In this document: positions 11,167-23,848 of the stretch, one piece after another
Layout: every line of letters starts with the position of its first letter
How positions within the stretch are numbered: position 1 is the first letter of the stretch
NCBI GenBank assembly: GCA_023525975.1
Contig: CM042034.1
Coordinates: 61,702,279-61,766,278 of the forward strand
Reading direction: 5' to 3'
Source of the DNA: Smallanthus sonchifolius
Lineage: Eukaryota > Streptophyta > Magnoliopsida > Asterales > Asteraceae
DNA: 64,000 bases
Notes under the pieces: generated by a model
What the model was told of the DNA's origin: nothing
The model's input: only the letters and a program-made list of their open reading frames with translations
Database searches by the model: none
Position numbers and translations under genes: made by a program

Positions 11167-13761
11167 GCTAATAAAAGTGAGACTGCAGAATTGATAAAGA
11201 ACTTCATTGTGTTGGTTGAAAATCAAAGAGATGTTAAGGTAAAGGCTATCAGATGTAATAATGGAACTGAATTCAAAAACGCAGTTTTGAGTCAATTTTG
11301 TACTGAAAAAGGGATAGCAAGACAATACAGTGCAGCTCGTACTCCTCAACAAAATGGAGTTGCTGAACGAAAGAACAGAACACTCATCGGAGCAAGAACA
11401 ATGTTTTCTGAATCAAAGTTGCCCTTGTTTTTCTGGGCCAAAGTTGTAAACACAGCATGTTACGTGCTCAATAGGGTTCTTCTCAACAAGAGACTCCAGA
11501 TGACTCCGTATGAGATCATTTACAAAGAGAAGCCCCGGTTAGGATATTTCAAAGCTTTTCGGTGTCCGTGTACTGTATTGCATACAGAATCCCCACCAAA
11601 GTTCAATGAAAAGGCTGATGAATGTTACTTTGTTGGCTTTGTCTTTATAGAGTATACAACAAGGTCACCAAAGAAATCAAAGAATCAACCTATGTTGATT
11701 GGCAAGAGCAAAATCCCACTGATGCTGAGTGTGGCCCATCATGGTTATTTGATTATCATTCATTGTTTAAATCATTTAACATTTGCACTTATGAAATTAG
11801 AGGGTCTCCTAATGAATCATTTGAGCTAAGTGACGATGATGAGGATCTCTATACCGGACCATTGCTTACCGTTGATCCACCAGACGTTATCGAAGAATCC
11901 AGTGGTGATAGATCTGATTCTAATGCTGAGAACGTTCTTGTTTCAACTAATGTTTCTGAAGGTTCACCAGCAACTGCTAAGGATTACACATCAGTAGTCA
12001 ATGATGGTAACAATACACCTGAGACTGCAGATTCATCTAAATTTCAGGAGCCGATTCCTGATGAAAGTATGGTCGAGAAGCTGATTTCTGACCCTACCGA
12101 AGAATCCATTGAAGATATATTAGAGAATGTGACAAATTTGCCCCTCACAGTGTAAGTTCCTGATGTTTCGTCTCATAGAGTTAATAAAGATCATCCGGTT
12201 GACACTATAATCGGGTCACCGACAGACGGGGTTAGAACCAGAAGCACTGCAGGAGATATAAACCTATGTCTTTACTCATGTTTTATTTCTCAAATTGAAC
12301 CAAAGAACATCGAGATGGCTCTCCTTGAGCCTAGTCAATGCAGGAAGAGCTGAATCAGTTTGCTAAACTCCAAGTCTAGGATTTGGTGTCGTTGCCACCA
12401 TGCAAGAAAGCTATTGGCACTCGCTGGGTGTTTAGAAACAAGCAAGATGAAAATAAAGTAATCATCAGAAACAAAGCTCGGTTGGTTGTACAGGGGTTCT
12501 ATCAACAGGAGGGGATAGATTATGAGGAGGTGTTTGCTCATGTTGCTCATCTGGAAGCTATACGAATATTCTTGGCCTATGCATCTTATATGAACTTCAC
12601 TGTTTAACAAATGGATATTAAGACATCATTTCTGTACTGGAAAGTGAAAGAAGAGATATACGTGTGTCAACCACCTGGATTTGAAGATAGTGATCATCCA
12701 GACTATGTTTACAAGCTTGACAAAGCTTTGTATGGTTTACATCAGGCACCTCATGCTTGGTATGCTACTCTAACTGATCACTTATTGGCACATAGATACA
12801 CTCATGGTGCTATTGATCAGACACTGCTTGTTCAGAAGGCAAATGATGATCTAATTCTGGTGCAAATTTATGTGGACAATATCATCTTCGGGTCCACAAA
12901 TGAGGAACTGTGCACGAAATTCAGAAAGGTTATGGAAAAGAAGTTTGAAATGAGTGCTTTGGGAGAAATGATTTTCTTTCTCGGGTTATAGGTTAAACAA
13001 TCAAGTGATGGCATTCTCATTCATCAAGGAAAATATGTGGATGGTATTGTTGCCAAGTTTAAATTCACAGATGCTCAGGCTGCCTCCACTCCTATGTCTG
13101 CACGACCAGTTCTGGATGCTGACACGAACGGGGCTGCTGTTGATCAAAAGCAATACAGATCCATGATCGGATCCTTGATGTACTTGACAGCCAGTCATCC
13201 AAATATCATGTTTTCTGTGTGTCAGTGTGCTCGTTATCAAGCAAATCCCAAGATGTCCCACTTAACTGATGTTAAACGTATCTTTGGGTACTTAAAGGGC
13301 AAGCCTCGACATGGCCTTTGGTATCCCAAAGATTCTAATTTTGACTTGTATGCCTTTTGTGACAGTGATTATGGAGGATGTCAACTAGACAGAAAATCTA
13401 CAAGCGAGGGATGTCAATTCCTCGGGGATAGGTAAATTTCTTGGGAATGCAAAAAGCAACACACAGTCTCCACCTCTACTGCTGAGGCTAAATATGTTGC
13501 TGCATCGGCTTGTTGCTCACAAGTAATCTGGATGCAACATCAATTGCTGGATTACGGTTTCTAAATACTCCTATTTTTTGTGATAATGAGGCTGATGTGC
13601 TAATTGTGAAAAACTCGATTCAACATTCTAAAACCAAGCATATTGATATCAAGGTGCATTTTATCCGAGATTGTTTTGAGAGAAATCTCATATGTCTTGA
13701 AAGGGTTGATTCTTACAACAATGTTGCAGATATCTTCACTAAAGCATTTGATACATCTTGA
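11167..13761 (+). pseudogene. S0 pol (integrase, RT, RNase H), SIRE/Maximus-type Ty1/copia, degenerate
   Basis: From left to right: integrase core (RCNNGTEFKN, QQNGVAERKNRT), its acidic C-terminal linker, RT (GTRWVFRNK, KARLVVQGF, PPGFED) and RNase H ending VADIFTKAFD. The RT catalytic box reads YVDNIIFGSTN at 12869-12901; YVDD has become YVDN, so one metal-binding Asp is lost. Frameshifts occur near 11640 and around 12160-12380. In-frame stops include TAA 12605-12607, one near 12990 and one near 13434. The 5' end (gag, protease, start of integrase) is separated by the A1 insertion and lies outside the window. S0 continues at 13881-15985 and 52948-56017. Confidence 0.88.
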
Positions 13762-13880
13762 TTCAATGTGCTTGTAGAGTCCCTGAAAATGATTAGTTTT
13801 AAAGATTAAACTTGTCACCAAAAGTATTTTTCTCTGTAATTTAAATTTGTACATTTTTTATTTTATTTTTTATGCACAAA

Positions 13881-13892
13881 TTTAGGGGGAGA
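13881..13892 (+). promoter_or_regulatory. PPT-like tract after S0 pol
   Basis: TTTAGGGGGAGA lies 120 bp after the pol stop but is not followed by an LTR. A second tract, CTAGGGGGAGAT, abuts the real LTR at 55603. It may be a secondary (central-type) priming tract or an ancestral PPT left behind when the extra ORF was acquired. Confidence 0.5.
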
Positions 13893-15244
13893 ATTAAGAA
13901 AAATACAAAAAAAGTCTGCTTTAAAATTTCTAGAGTCAAGAAAAATACAAAAAGAGTCTGCGTTCAAGTCATTTAAAAGAAAAATACAAAAATATTGTTT
14001 ATGTTTGAGTCGAAAGTTTTGCAAATATATGGGAAGTGATATGAATGTTCATTTCTTAAGGCTAGAATCAACACATGTAAGACACTAAAATAAAAAGATT
14101 AGGATCAGTGATGGATATGTTGATAGACTCTGCAGGTAATACACTTGAACAAAATAGTCTTATGGCCTTAGTGGGGAACATCTCATAAATCAGTATAATT
14201 TGCCATTCCTGTTAATAATAGAGAACTTAAACATAAAGGTTGATGAAATGTGGATAACCTTTGTTCTATTGGGATTGCACTAACCGGGACCCTTCACAAA
14301 GGGGTTGCGAGCTTGACTTTATACAAGTTGTAAATATTATATATCTATATAGTTAAAATACATGCAATGACATGCAATAGGTGAAAAGACATTCAATGGT
14401 AGTGCAAAGCTTATCTGTAAAGCAGATCTCTGAGCAAAAGACACGCAATGTTAATGTCATGCTATAGGAATACATTCAAAAGATATGAAATGCCATACAT
14501 CAAAAAGATATGTCTAAAGACGTACATATTATTATTGTAAATATTTTTATTTTTTGGGAATATGTGACTGGAAGAGATTTATTGTCAAGGCATGTAAGTC
14601 CGTTGTGCTATGACCCTGAGCTTTTGCTGATTCTAAGCATGTAAGCCCATAGTGCTATGTTTTTAATCAAATTCTGTTAGAGATTCCCTGAAAAATTGCA
14701 TAAGCCCGTGCTAGCTATGCTCCATTAGTTATTATTTAGGTGCTCAAAAGATCATGAGGAAGGGAAAGTTTACCTGATAATCTGTGGGGTCCATTAAAGT
14801 TCATCAATAATTCACATAATCTACATTTACTTAATTACAGGTTTCTGAGATATGAGCGTGGGATCCATTTAGTCATAAGTAACTCTACCTAAAACATGAT
14901 AACCTACATCATAGTGAATAACTTAGGTTTGAAGCTAAAGCATGAGTTTAGAAGGATCTGTATATATTTGCAATCTAATTGACCTGTCTGAGTAAAAGTA
15001 CATGCTGAAAAATGTTCCTTGGTCTGCCTGTAGAACGATATGATATCATTGCAAACTTTCTAAAGCCTTGTTATTGGTTAGAATGTATATATTTTTGAAG
15101 TGTGTTTGTATTTTAATTGAGTCATGATCAATATGTCTTATTTACTATTAAGGTTTATTTAAGTTTAAATTATAAAAATGACCAAGGTAAATTTCTGAAA
15201 TAAATCGTCTAAGGGACTTCTTCTCTATTAGGGGTTAAAAGGTT

Positions 15245-15292
15245 GGCCCACCAAGCTTAACGGTGGGCCCACCAAGCTTAACGGTGGGCCCA
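15245..15292 (+). repeat. 21-bp tandem repeat
   Basis: GGCCCACCAAGCTTAACGGTG repeats at 15245 and 15266, with the start of a third unit at 15287. Each junction forms the palindrome GTGGGCCCAC. Confidence 0.9.
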
Positions 15293-15694
15293 CAAGGTGT
15301 GAAACCGGGATCATTTAAAAGATTTACATAAATCCTATAGAGGGTTTTACTAGTTCACGGTATTCTCTCTCTCTCTGTTCTTTTTTCCGGCTTTTGGTGA
15401 TCCTACTTGACTCTTTCACGGCAACTCTCTTGCTTATTGATCGTTGTTGCTAGTTTCTTTGTCTAATCAGGTACACTTTATAAATCTCAAAGCATCATAT
15501 TGACTTGCTAAATCTCGTGGTTGACCTTAAACCCACTCATATAGACATTCATAATCAAAGAAATCGATTCTGGTTGTGAAAAGTTGAAATTGAAGGGTCG
15601 ATTAGGGTTGTTTTGAGTTGGTGAGTATTGGTACAAGAGTAGAAAGCGAAGATTTAAAGGTTGGATCCTTCAATTTGACGTTGAAATCATCTTC

Positions 15695-15972
15695 GGCATC
15701 TCCTGTAAACCAGGGTTCACGGTGTAATTCAAAATGTTGTGAACCTTTGGTGTTCCCCATTTACGGTTGTAGGGACAACATCTAGGAAACCGTGAACCTA
15801 GTTTACCTTGTTTTTGTGAGCCGTAAACTCATTTAGCCGAGAACCCTGTTGTGGCCGTGAATCTCTTAAGAGTCGAGAACCCTGTCCCGGCCGTAAACCT
15901 TGTTTGGAAACCGATAAACTTGCCATAACGGTGAACCTCTTAGGGGCCGTAAACCCCTATTCAGCCGAGAAA
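15695..15972 (+). repeat. CCGTGAACC / GCCGAGAACC motif cluster in the S0 leader
   Basis: About a dozen copies of CCGTGAACC, CCGTAAACC, GCCGAGAACC and the inverted GGTTCACGG occur at 20-35 bp spacing. The same motifs (CCGTGA...TCACGG at 55656-55677 and GGCCGAGAAC near 55702) lie upstream of the TATA box in the S0 LTR. This matches the layout of the TCGAAAC arrays in N1. Confidence 0.75.
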
Positions 15973-15985
15973 CTTTAAAATAATT

Positions 15986-16465
15986 TGTTACATCCCAAAA
16001 ATAACATGACAAGAATAATAAACATGTCTTAATACGAAACGGATGGAATAAATGAACTAGCAGGCACGGGCCCGGGGTGGGCTGAAGTGCGCCGCACAGC
16101 TTGGGCTTGGGGAGGCAGTCTTCTCCCTTAAAAAACCCCAACACCCCTCAATTCTCTCATTTTACAACCTCTAGAGAGAGAAATCATAGTGAGAGAAAGT
16201 TGGTGGATCGAACCAAGATTGAAATAGTGTGTTACTGCTGAGCTCGTGAGCAAGACCTCCGAATCGGAAGCTCGAAACAGGTAACAACTCGTTCCAAATC
16301 TGAGTTTTTGGTTTATGAGGGGTATTTTCATAAAAAGGATGGGTTTTTCTAAACCAAACGAGAAATGGATGTCAGATCTGTGATAACGAGCGAAAACTAC
16401 AAGTTTTGAATGTAAAAAGTTAGCATCTTGAACGTGATCAGATCTGGCCGCCATTTGCATGCAAC
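15986..16465 (+). repeat. Truncated left LTR of the G array
   Basis: It matches the first 480 bp of the G LTR, including the TTAAAAA TATA-like box (cttctcccttaaaaaac, near 16118-16137). It then jumps at about 16465 straight into gag sequence, so some 1.5 kb of LTR plus PBS and leader are deleted. Confidence 0.85.
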
Positions 16466-16466
16466 A

Positions 16467-16619
16467 TCAGGAATATACCGAAGAAGGAAGTGTCCACACT
16501 GAACCGACAGTTAGTGTGCATGGGACAAATCCGACTCATGTCGAAGAAGAACATTTCACTTTCGAACCAGAAGAACTGAGTGGTGTGGTATTTGACGATC
16601 TGGCGTTGAATGTCGTTTC
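16467..16619 (+). pseudogene. G1 gag remnant, internally deleted
   Basis: It matches G2 gag at about 37729-37834 and then at 38471-38520; roughly 640 bp between them are missing, with GAA microhomology at the junction. The remnant is open in one frame across the deletion. It is interrupted at 16619 by M1 and resumes at 25794. Confidence 0.8.
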
Positions 16620-18563
16620 TGTCACACCCCGACCGATGGCGGAATCATCGGGGCGGGACATGTAAGACTGTTCATAGCACATGGTTGACTAAATTGAAAT
16701 ATATTAAAGTTAAATTTCCATTACAAATAATCCAAGTACAAACCAAATTCAAACAAGAAACATAAAACAATTCATAAAGTTCTTGATTTAAATTGCTAAG
16801 TCCAAATCCTATGTTGAACACGTCTTGAATCAATCTCACATATTGGGGCCTGAAACATGAATAAAATAAAGTCAACTAACAAGTTGGTGAGTATAACACA
16901 GTTGTATGTAGATAGCATATAGTTGAAAAAAAATCCTTTACATAACATGATAAATAAGGCGTTTATGGGGAGCAGCTATTGTGTAACCAAATGTACAATC
17001 AAACCTTGTATCTAGCATGCAAAACAAAGTGTGTTGTCGGTTTCAATCACCGCGTATCCTGGGTGGGTTTGTCAGACTCAATAGATCCATCATTGAAAAC
17101 AGTCGGCTTGAAAAGTTAATGATTGCACATAATAGCATACAAGAGGTTAGCACACCTAGCACTCGGGCACAAAGCTCAAATTTTTGCACACATGTATGTA
17201 AATAGGATTTTTGCACTTGTGTTGTTTGCGTAAATGTAAATGTGTAATGTGTAATGAGTATAGAGTTCATGTTCCACCCCAAAAGTGTAAAAGAGTAAAA
17301 AGGGGTTGTGAAATACTCACTTAAAGCAAGCAAGGAGAAGGACGGAATGGTGTAGGAAGCTCGAACTCTTGAAATCACCCTTGAAACACCTTAAAACTTC
17401 AAGGCTCTAGCTAAACATTTTAGAGGATTGTTCTTGATTTTTTGAAAGAGTGAAATTGTGTGTGCATGTGTATATGTCGTATATATATAGATAAAAAGGG
17501 GTGGGATTGAGTGTTAGACTTCTTCTAATCATCACAAGTCATGGTAGATGAGATGGATTTGACACCTTGCTTGTAATCAACTTGAAAGGGTATGGTTTGA
17601 CATGACAACACACATGGGGAAAAGATGGAGTAGGCAAGGTGGGTGACCCCACCTTATTTCGGCCGAGAGAGGGTTAAGGGGTGGGGGGTTGGGTGTTGTC
17701 CAATCACTAGTTATCTCTCAATCGTTAGTTAGATCGGTTCTAGTTAGAATACACTCGGTAGGTGATACCGTGATATAATACTCGGTGTAGGAACTTTTAG
17801 TGATTAAAACTTTATATCTATATACCTAGATGTATATATATATAATTATTAGATGAAACGGGGTTTGAGTGTAGTTCTCATAAGTCATCATCATTACTAA
17901 TTGATGTTGGAGTGGAGTATAAGCAAGGATATAATGATGGTGATGTGATCTTTATGTTGCTTGCATCTTTGGTCATAATCGTGATGATTATGACGCTTGA
18001 GTGTTGTGTAAGCAAAGCAATCATGATGATGATGTGATCTTTATGTTGCTTGCATCTTTGGTCATAATCATGATGATTATGACACTTGAGTGTTGTGTAA
18101 GCAAAGCAATCATGATGATGATGTGTTTGATTTAGATGTGGTATAATACCTGGAATTTATACCCGCTTTAATATATTTATTTATTAAAACGTCTCACTAG
18201 ACTTTTACTGTCAAGTTCTTGTTAATCACCAACGACCGTACTTTGCGGGTTATCACTGCTTATTTTCCTAGTAATTCTTAAAAATTACTATTTTGATATA
18301 ATTTCCTTTGTTAGATTCCTTGACTTTACTTAGTCAAAATAAAACTTCAGGAAATATATGTTATGAATGTGCATTTATGTAATATGGATATTGACCTGAA
18401 ATACTGGGTGTCACAGTATATAACCGAGTAAAACTTGAGTATTTGTATTGAATCATTGTATTTAATTTATGGCGAAGAATATAATAAGACAGTGCATGAG
18501 AATTTGGTTTGAAATGCGATACATTGAGTTGAAATATGGATACTAAAAATCGGAAATGTTACA
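16620..18563 (-). repeat. M1 3' LTR
   Basis: TGTCACACCCCGACC ... AAATGTTACA. It pairs with 23849-25788 almost base for base. The visible differences are scattered substitutions and a short deletion in the 89-bp repeat area. Confidence 0.95.
17942..18120. repeat. 89-bp tandem duplication in M1 LTR
   Basis: Two 89-bp units begin GATGTGATCTTTATG at 17942 and 18031, and a third unit starts at 18120. Each contains an inverted repeat GTCATAATC...GATTATGAC. In the other LTR (from about 25171) the second unit has lost part of that hairpin, which suggests slippage or hairpin deletion after insertion. Confidence 0.85.
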
Positions 18564-18598
18564 GTCTCCCCATGTTGAGAGAATTTCGTCCCGAAATT
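18564..18598 (-). promoter_or_regulatory. M1 PPT and adjoining hairpin
   Basis: On the minus strand CAACATGGGGAGAC (18564-18577) directly precedes the LTR. Just upstream, AATTTCGGGACGAAATT (18582-18598) is a 7-bp stem with a GGA loop and overlaps the pol stop codon region. It is the same hairpin as in T1. Confidence 0.75.
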
Positions 18599-21500
18599 TA
18601 GCTAGAGGAGGCGATAGTATCGGTAAAAAGGTGAGGGTACTTGAGCTTCATTTGGTCGTCTCGTTCCCAAGTGAACTCAGGACCACGCTTAGATTCCCAA
18701 CGAACTTTGACAATAGGAATGCGACTTCTCTTGAGTTGTTTGACTTCGCGATCCATAATTTCCACCGGCTTCTCAACGAAGTGCATTGTTTCATCAATGT
18801 GCACGTCGTCAAGCGGTATATGGAGATTTTCATCAGCGAGACACTTCTTCAGATTAGATATATGAAATGTAGGATGCACATTACCAAGAGATGGAGGTAA
18901 CTCGAGCTTGTAAGCCACCTTCCCAATCCTTTCAAGGATCTTGAATGGACCAACATAACGAGGTGCTAACTTTCCTTTCTTTCCAAAACGGACCACACCC
19001 TTCCACGGAGACACCTTTAGAAGAACAAGGTCACCGACTTGGAATTCCAAGGGTTTTCGACGTTTGTCGGCATAACTCTTTTGCCGACTCCTCGCTACTC
19101 GAATATTGTTACGGATTTGAATGATCTTGTCGGATGTTTCTTGAATTAACTCGGGATCGGTGATTTGTGCTTCACCAATCTCGTTCCAACAGATAGGAGA
19201 ACGACACTTGCGACCATAGAGAGCTTCGAATGGAGCCATGTTGATACTTGTGTGGTAGCTATTGTTGTACGAAAACTCAATAAGGGATAAATGTGAATCC
19301 CAATTGCTACCAAAATCGATTACACAAGCTCTAAGCATGTCTTCAAGAGTTTGGATTGTTCGCTCGGTTTGACCATCAGTTTGGGGATGGTAAGCCGTGC
19401 TCAAATCTAATCGAGTACCAAGAGCCTTTTGGAGAGATTGCCAAAATTAAGAAGTGAACCGAGCGTCTCTATCGGATATTATGTTCAAGGGAACACCATG
19501 ACGGCTCACAATTTCATCAATGTAAATTCGGGCTAATTTCTCCACTTTGAAGTCTTCACGAATAGGCAAGAAGTGGGCAGATTTGGTGAGTCGATCAATG
19601 ATCACCCAAATACTATCATAACCACTCGAGGTGCGAGGGAGCTTGGTAATGAAATTTATAGCTAAATTCTCCCATTTCCACACGGGAATTTCCGGTTGTT
19701 CAAGTAAACCAGAAGGACGTTGATGTTCGGCTTTGACTTTGGAGCAAGTTAAGCATTTGGTCACATAAAGAGCAATGTCTTTCTTCATACCGGGCCACCA
19801 ATAAAGTTGGCGAAGATCTTGGTACATTTTATCCGCACCAGGATGAATAGAATAACGAGTCTTATAAGCCTCGTTCATGAGAAATGTACGGAGATCATCG
19901 CGATCGGGAACCCAAATACGGTTCAAGTAATAGAGTAAGCCATTTGGTTTTGATTCAAGAAGAAGTTCAACACCACACGACATTTCTTCATACATGTTAC
20001 CCTCGGTTACCGAGACGTGTTGAGCTTCTAAGATACGGGTTTGAATATCGGTTTGAATACGGGCACAATCAAGCATAACATGGTCCTTTCGACTCAAAGC
20101 ATCGGCTACTACATTCGCTTTGCCGGGATGGTAAAGAATTTCGCAGTCATAGTCGTTAAGGAGTTCGACCCAACGTCGTTGCCTCATATTGAGTTCTTTT
20201 TGGTTGAAGATATGTTGAAGACTTTTGTGGTCGGTGAACACCACACATTTTGTGCCATATAGGTAATGTCTCAAAATCTTTAACGCGAATACGACCGCAC
20301 CCAACTCGAGATCGTGCGTCGTATAATTCTTTTCATGAATTTTGAGTTGTCTTGATGAATAAGCGATTACTTTTCCTCGTTGCATGAGGACACAACCAAG
20401 ACCTTGGTTAGAAGCATCACAATAGACAACTAGATCATCATTTCCATCGGGAAGAGTCAAAATGGGAGCATTGCACAACTTATGCTTAAGAGTTTGAAAA
20501 GCTTCTTCTTGTTTCGGTCCTCACTCATAAGTTTTACCCTTATGGGTCAAAGCGGTAAGAGGGACAGCAATCTTTGAGAAGTTTGAGATGAAACGACGAT
20601 AATAACCCGCAAGACCAAGAAATGAACGAACTTCGGTAGGAGTCTTCGGGGCATTCCAATTCTTAACCGTTTCAATCTTAGCAGGATCAACATGAATACC
20701 CTTGTCGTTGACGATGTGACCAAGAAATTGAACTTCTTTTAACCAAAATTCACACTTGGAGAACTTGGCATATAGTTGTTCTTTCTTTAAAAGGTCCAAA
20801 ACCAATCTAAGGTGTTCTTCATGGTCGGCTTTAGTCTTGGAATAGATTAAGATATCGTCAATGAAAACGATCACGAATTTATCAAGGTATGGTTTGCACA
20901 CACGGTTCATGAGATCCATGAAAACTGCGGGTGCATTGGTTAACCCGAAAGGCATAACCATGAACTCGTAATGACCATACCTTGTTCGAAAAGCAGTCTT
21001 AGGAATGTCATCTTCTTGAACACGGAGCTGATGATAACCGGATCGAAGATCAATCTTTGAGAAACAAGTAGAACCTTGAAGTTGATCAAAGAGATCATCG
21101 ATTCTAGGCAAAGGGTAACGGTTCTTGATAGTAAGCTTGTTGAGTTCGCGGTAGTCAATACACATACGGAATGATCCATCCTTCTTTTTAACAAATAAGA
21201 CGGGTTTACCCCACGGTGAATGACTCGGGCGAATGAAACCTTTGTCGGAGAGTTCTTGAAGTTGACTTGCGAGTTCTTGCATTTCCGAAGGTGCAAGACG
21301 ATAAGGAGCTCTAGCAACGGGGTTAGCTCCGGGCATAAGATCAATACGGAACTCTACTTGACGAACAGGAGGAAGACCGGATAAATCTTTAGGAAACACT
21401 TCGGGAAAATCCCTAATGATAGGAATGTCTTGAATACTCTTCTCCTTGACGTCCTTTTGAACAATATGAGCTAGGAAGGCGATGTACTTCTTTCGTAAGT

Positions 21501-23145
21501 ACTTTTGAGCGGTAGTACAAGACATCAATTTAAGACCCTTGCAAGGCTTTTCACCAAAAACCCTTAAGGTTTCTCCCGATGGTAGCGGAATTCGAATACA
21601 CTTTTCAAAGCAAATGACTTCGGCATGATGATTTGATAGCCAATCCATACCTATGATAATATCAAAGCTTCCTAGTGGCATTGGAACAAGGTTGATTGGG
21701 AATGAATGGTCATTTAGTTCTAAGAAGCAATCATAAATAATGGACTCAATGGTAAGGGAGTCACCATTTGCTATTTCAACGGTGAAGGTTTTCTCTAATT
21801 GGGATCGCGTCTTTGCAAGTAAAGGGTCAAAATTAAGTGACACAAAACTTTTATCGGCACCGGTATCGAACAAAATGGAGGCATATTGACTATTAACAAG
21901 GAACGTACCATTAACCACGTCGTTGTTAGATTGAGCTTCGTTGGCGTTTATGTTGAACGCACGCCCACGAGCTCCACCTTGTCTAGCATTTGCAAGTCTT
22001 GGACATTGATCACGAAACTGGTTCGGGTCACCACACTCATAGCAAGCACGCCCATTAGCAATGGCGGGAGCACCTTGGTTAGCCACTTAAGGTACGGTTC
22101 GGTTTGGAGGGTTGACTTGGCCCGCAAGAGCTTTGGTCCTACAAACACTAACCGTATGACCATATCTCCCACAATAAGTACAGAGGCGACATGGGATGCT
22201 TTGAGGATGATGAAAATTGCAAGTGGCACAAAGTGGGTAGATTCCACCATAAGGCTTTTTAACCGGTGTTTGAACCATAGGTGCAGCTTGGATAACCGGA
22301 ATAGTAGGAGTAACCACAGCAAAATTTCTAACTTTCCTCTTTCTATTATTGCGAGAGGGTTCGGTTGTGGCTTCCTTGTTATGAGTAGGAGGGGTTACGG
22401 TTTCGGCAACCTTCTTAGAACCCTTTTTAGTAAGAGTCCCAGCTTTCACATGATTATCAGTTAGGGTAGCAGACAGGCGGATGGCATCTTCCAAAGTAGC
22501 AGGATTTCTACCTAAGACAGTATCTTGGATTTGTCTTGGTAGCCCACCAATATACTTCTCGATACAACGGGTCAAAGGAGTGACCATGTGGGGCACGAGA
22601 AGACTCAACTCATGGAACCGAGTTGTATATGCTAAGTTTTCCCCACTATCTTGGGCAAGATCCCAAAATTCAGCTTCTAACTTTTTCACTTCATTTCGAG
22701 GACAGAATTCCTCGGTCATAAGCCTTTTGACCTCATCCCAAGGTAAAGCCATAGCTACATCAATACCCCTATTCCTTTTCTCCCCATTCCACCATGTAAG
22801 TGCCCGTTTTTGTAGGACACTTGTAGCATGACGAACACGGAGGTTATCGGGACAGTCACTATTGAGAAAGGTATTCTCAATACTTTCAAACCATTGAAGG
22901 AGTCCAGTAGCTCCTTCGGTTCCATAAAACTTTAGGGGATTGCACGAATTGAAGTGCTTGAAGGTGCATTGAGATGGATTGTTTCCACCATTTCCACCAT
23001 TACCACCATTATTACCACTATTGCTTCCATTTCCACCATTGCCATTAGTGGCACCATTGGCTTGGGTGAGTTGTGTCACCAATTGGGTAAGAATAGCAGC
23101 AATGTCGGAGTTGGCGTTGGTTGCGGGAGCACGACGAGGAGGCAT
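18598..23145 (-). pseudogene. M1 gag-pol polyprotein, one frame with three stops
   Basis: The likely start is the MPPRR codon at 23145, 15 nt inside the longest open frame, as usual for this clade. Gag has an Asn/Gly linker and two knuckle regions (about 22150-22240 and 22005-22045). The protease DTGAD is intact (21855-21869), RT has FIDD (20854-20865), then RNase H and integrase, ending in a chromodomain-like tail with PEFTWERDDQMKLKYPHLF. All 1516 codons are in one frame, interrupted only by TAA 22087-22089 (between the Gag knuckles), TGA 20521-20523 (where relatives have Trp, so TGG to TGA) and TAA 19447-19449 (in the integrase core). No frameshift is seen. The element fits the Tekay/Del branch. 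Confidence 0.93.
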
Positions 23146-23848
23146 TCTACAGATTTTCACAAGACAAGAAAAGATTGTAAGAACTGATGAGAATTGCTAG
23201 GATTTAATAGAATGAGATAAGCAAATAAAAATAGATATTTATAGTTTGGATTGTACTCAAAAGTGTTAAAATCACTTGAATACTATGGCACATTAAGGTT
23301 AATTTAAACTCATAAAATTTTCAAGGAGACATGCTTTAGCCTATAAGTAAACACTCATCTCGGGAATTCCCAGGAAAGCATACGGGTCCCTCGGTTGATT
23401 GGGATTTATGCGAAATGCTTTCCTAGACAGAAAACCCAAAATACAGGTGTCACCCTTCCAGATTGCACGTGTCCTCAAATAATTTAACAAGTTTAAAAAC
23501 CTTAACGAAGAAAATAAAAAATTTTAAAGATTTTTTGCTTCAAGAATTTTCCACATGCTTAGAAAGGATAAAGATAGAAAAGAAGATAGAAATATTATGA
23601 GGTTTTAGGATATAGGAAAGGAGATTATTTGTTAAATCATTATTTAAGAAGATCCAAATAAGTCATGAATTTCTAACAAGTAAGGTATCAAATATAACAA
23701 CAATTTTTCATGGTAAGCATGTAGCACATAGCATGTAACACATAGCACAAAATCATGAAGCATAGTATAAGTGGGTGTCCTAAAGTTATAGTCTAGGTCA
23801 AGATGTCTAATAACCTAAATCCCTATAACAAAGGCTCTGATACCAATC
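23146..23848 (-). other. M1 5' leader with initiator-Met primer binding site
   Basis: About 700 bp of non-coding leader between PBS and gag start. The PBS (23834-23845) reads TGGTATCAGAGC on the minus strand, complementary to the 3' end of initiator tRNA-Met, 3 bp inside the LTR. Confidence 0.85.

Larger units (their letters stand above)
13893..15985 (+). other. Non-coding spacer of S0 between pol and extra ORF
   Basis: I see no supported ORF. The start holds three imperfect copies of AAGAAAAATACAAAAA (13895-13990). Further on are CATGTAAG...TGCTATG repeats (14595-14665), a 21-bp tandem repeat (15245-15292), a CT run (about 15363-15379) and, near the end, a cluster of CCGTGAACC-type motifs. 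Pyrimidine-rich stretches near 15360-15480 could belong to the leader of a separate transcript for the extra ORF; this is inference. The G array interrupts the spacer at 15985, 56 bp before the extra ORF start. Confidence 0.6.

Noticed and set aside
16128..16460. A 110-codon minus-strand ORF in the truncated G LTR
   Set aside because: Antisense to an LTR; the matching region of the other G LTRs does not conserve it in full.
22954..23200. Ser/Thr/Ile- or Pro-rich plus-strand ORFs
   Set aside because: They are antisense readings of the Asn/Gly linker of M1 Gag.
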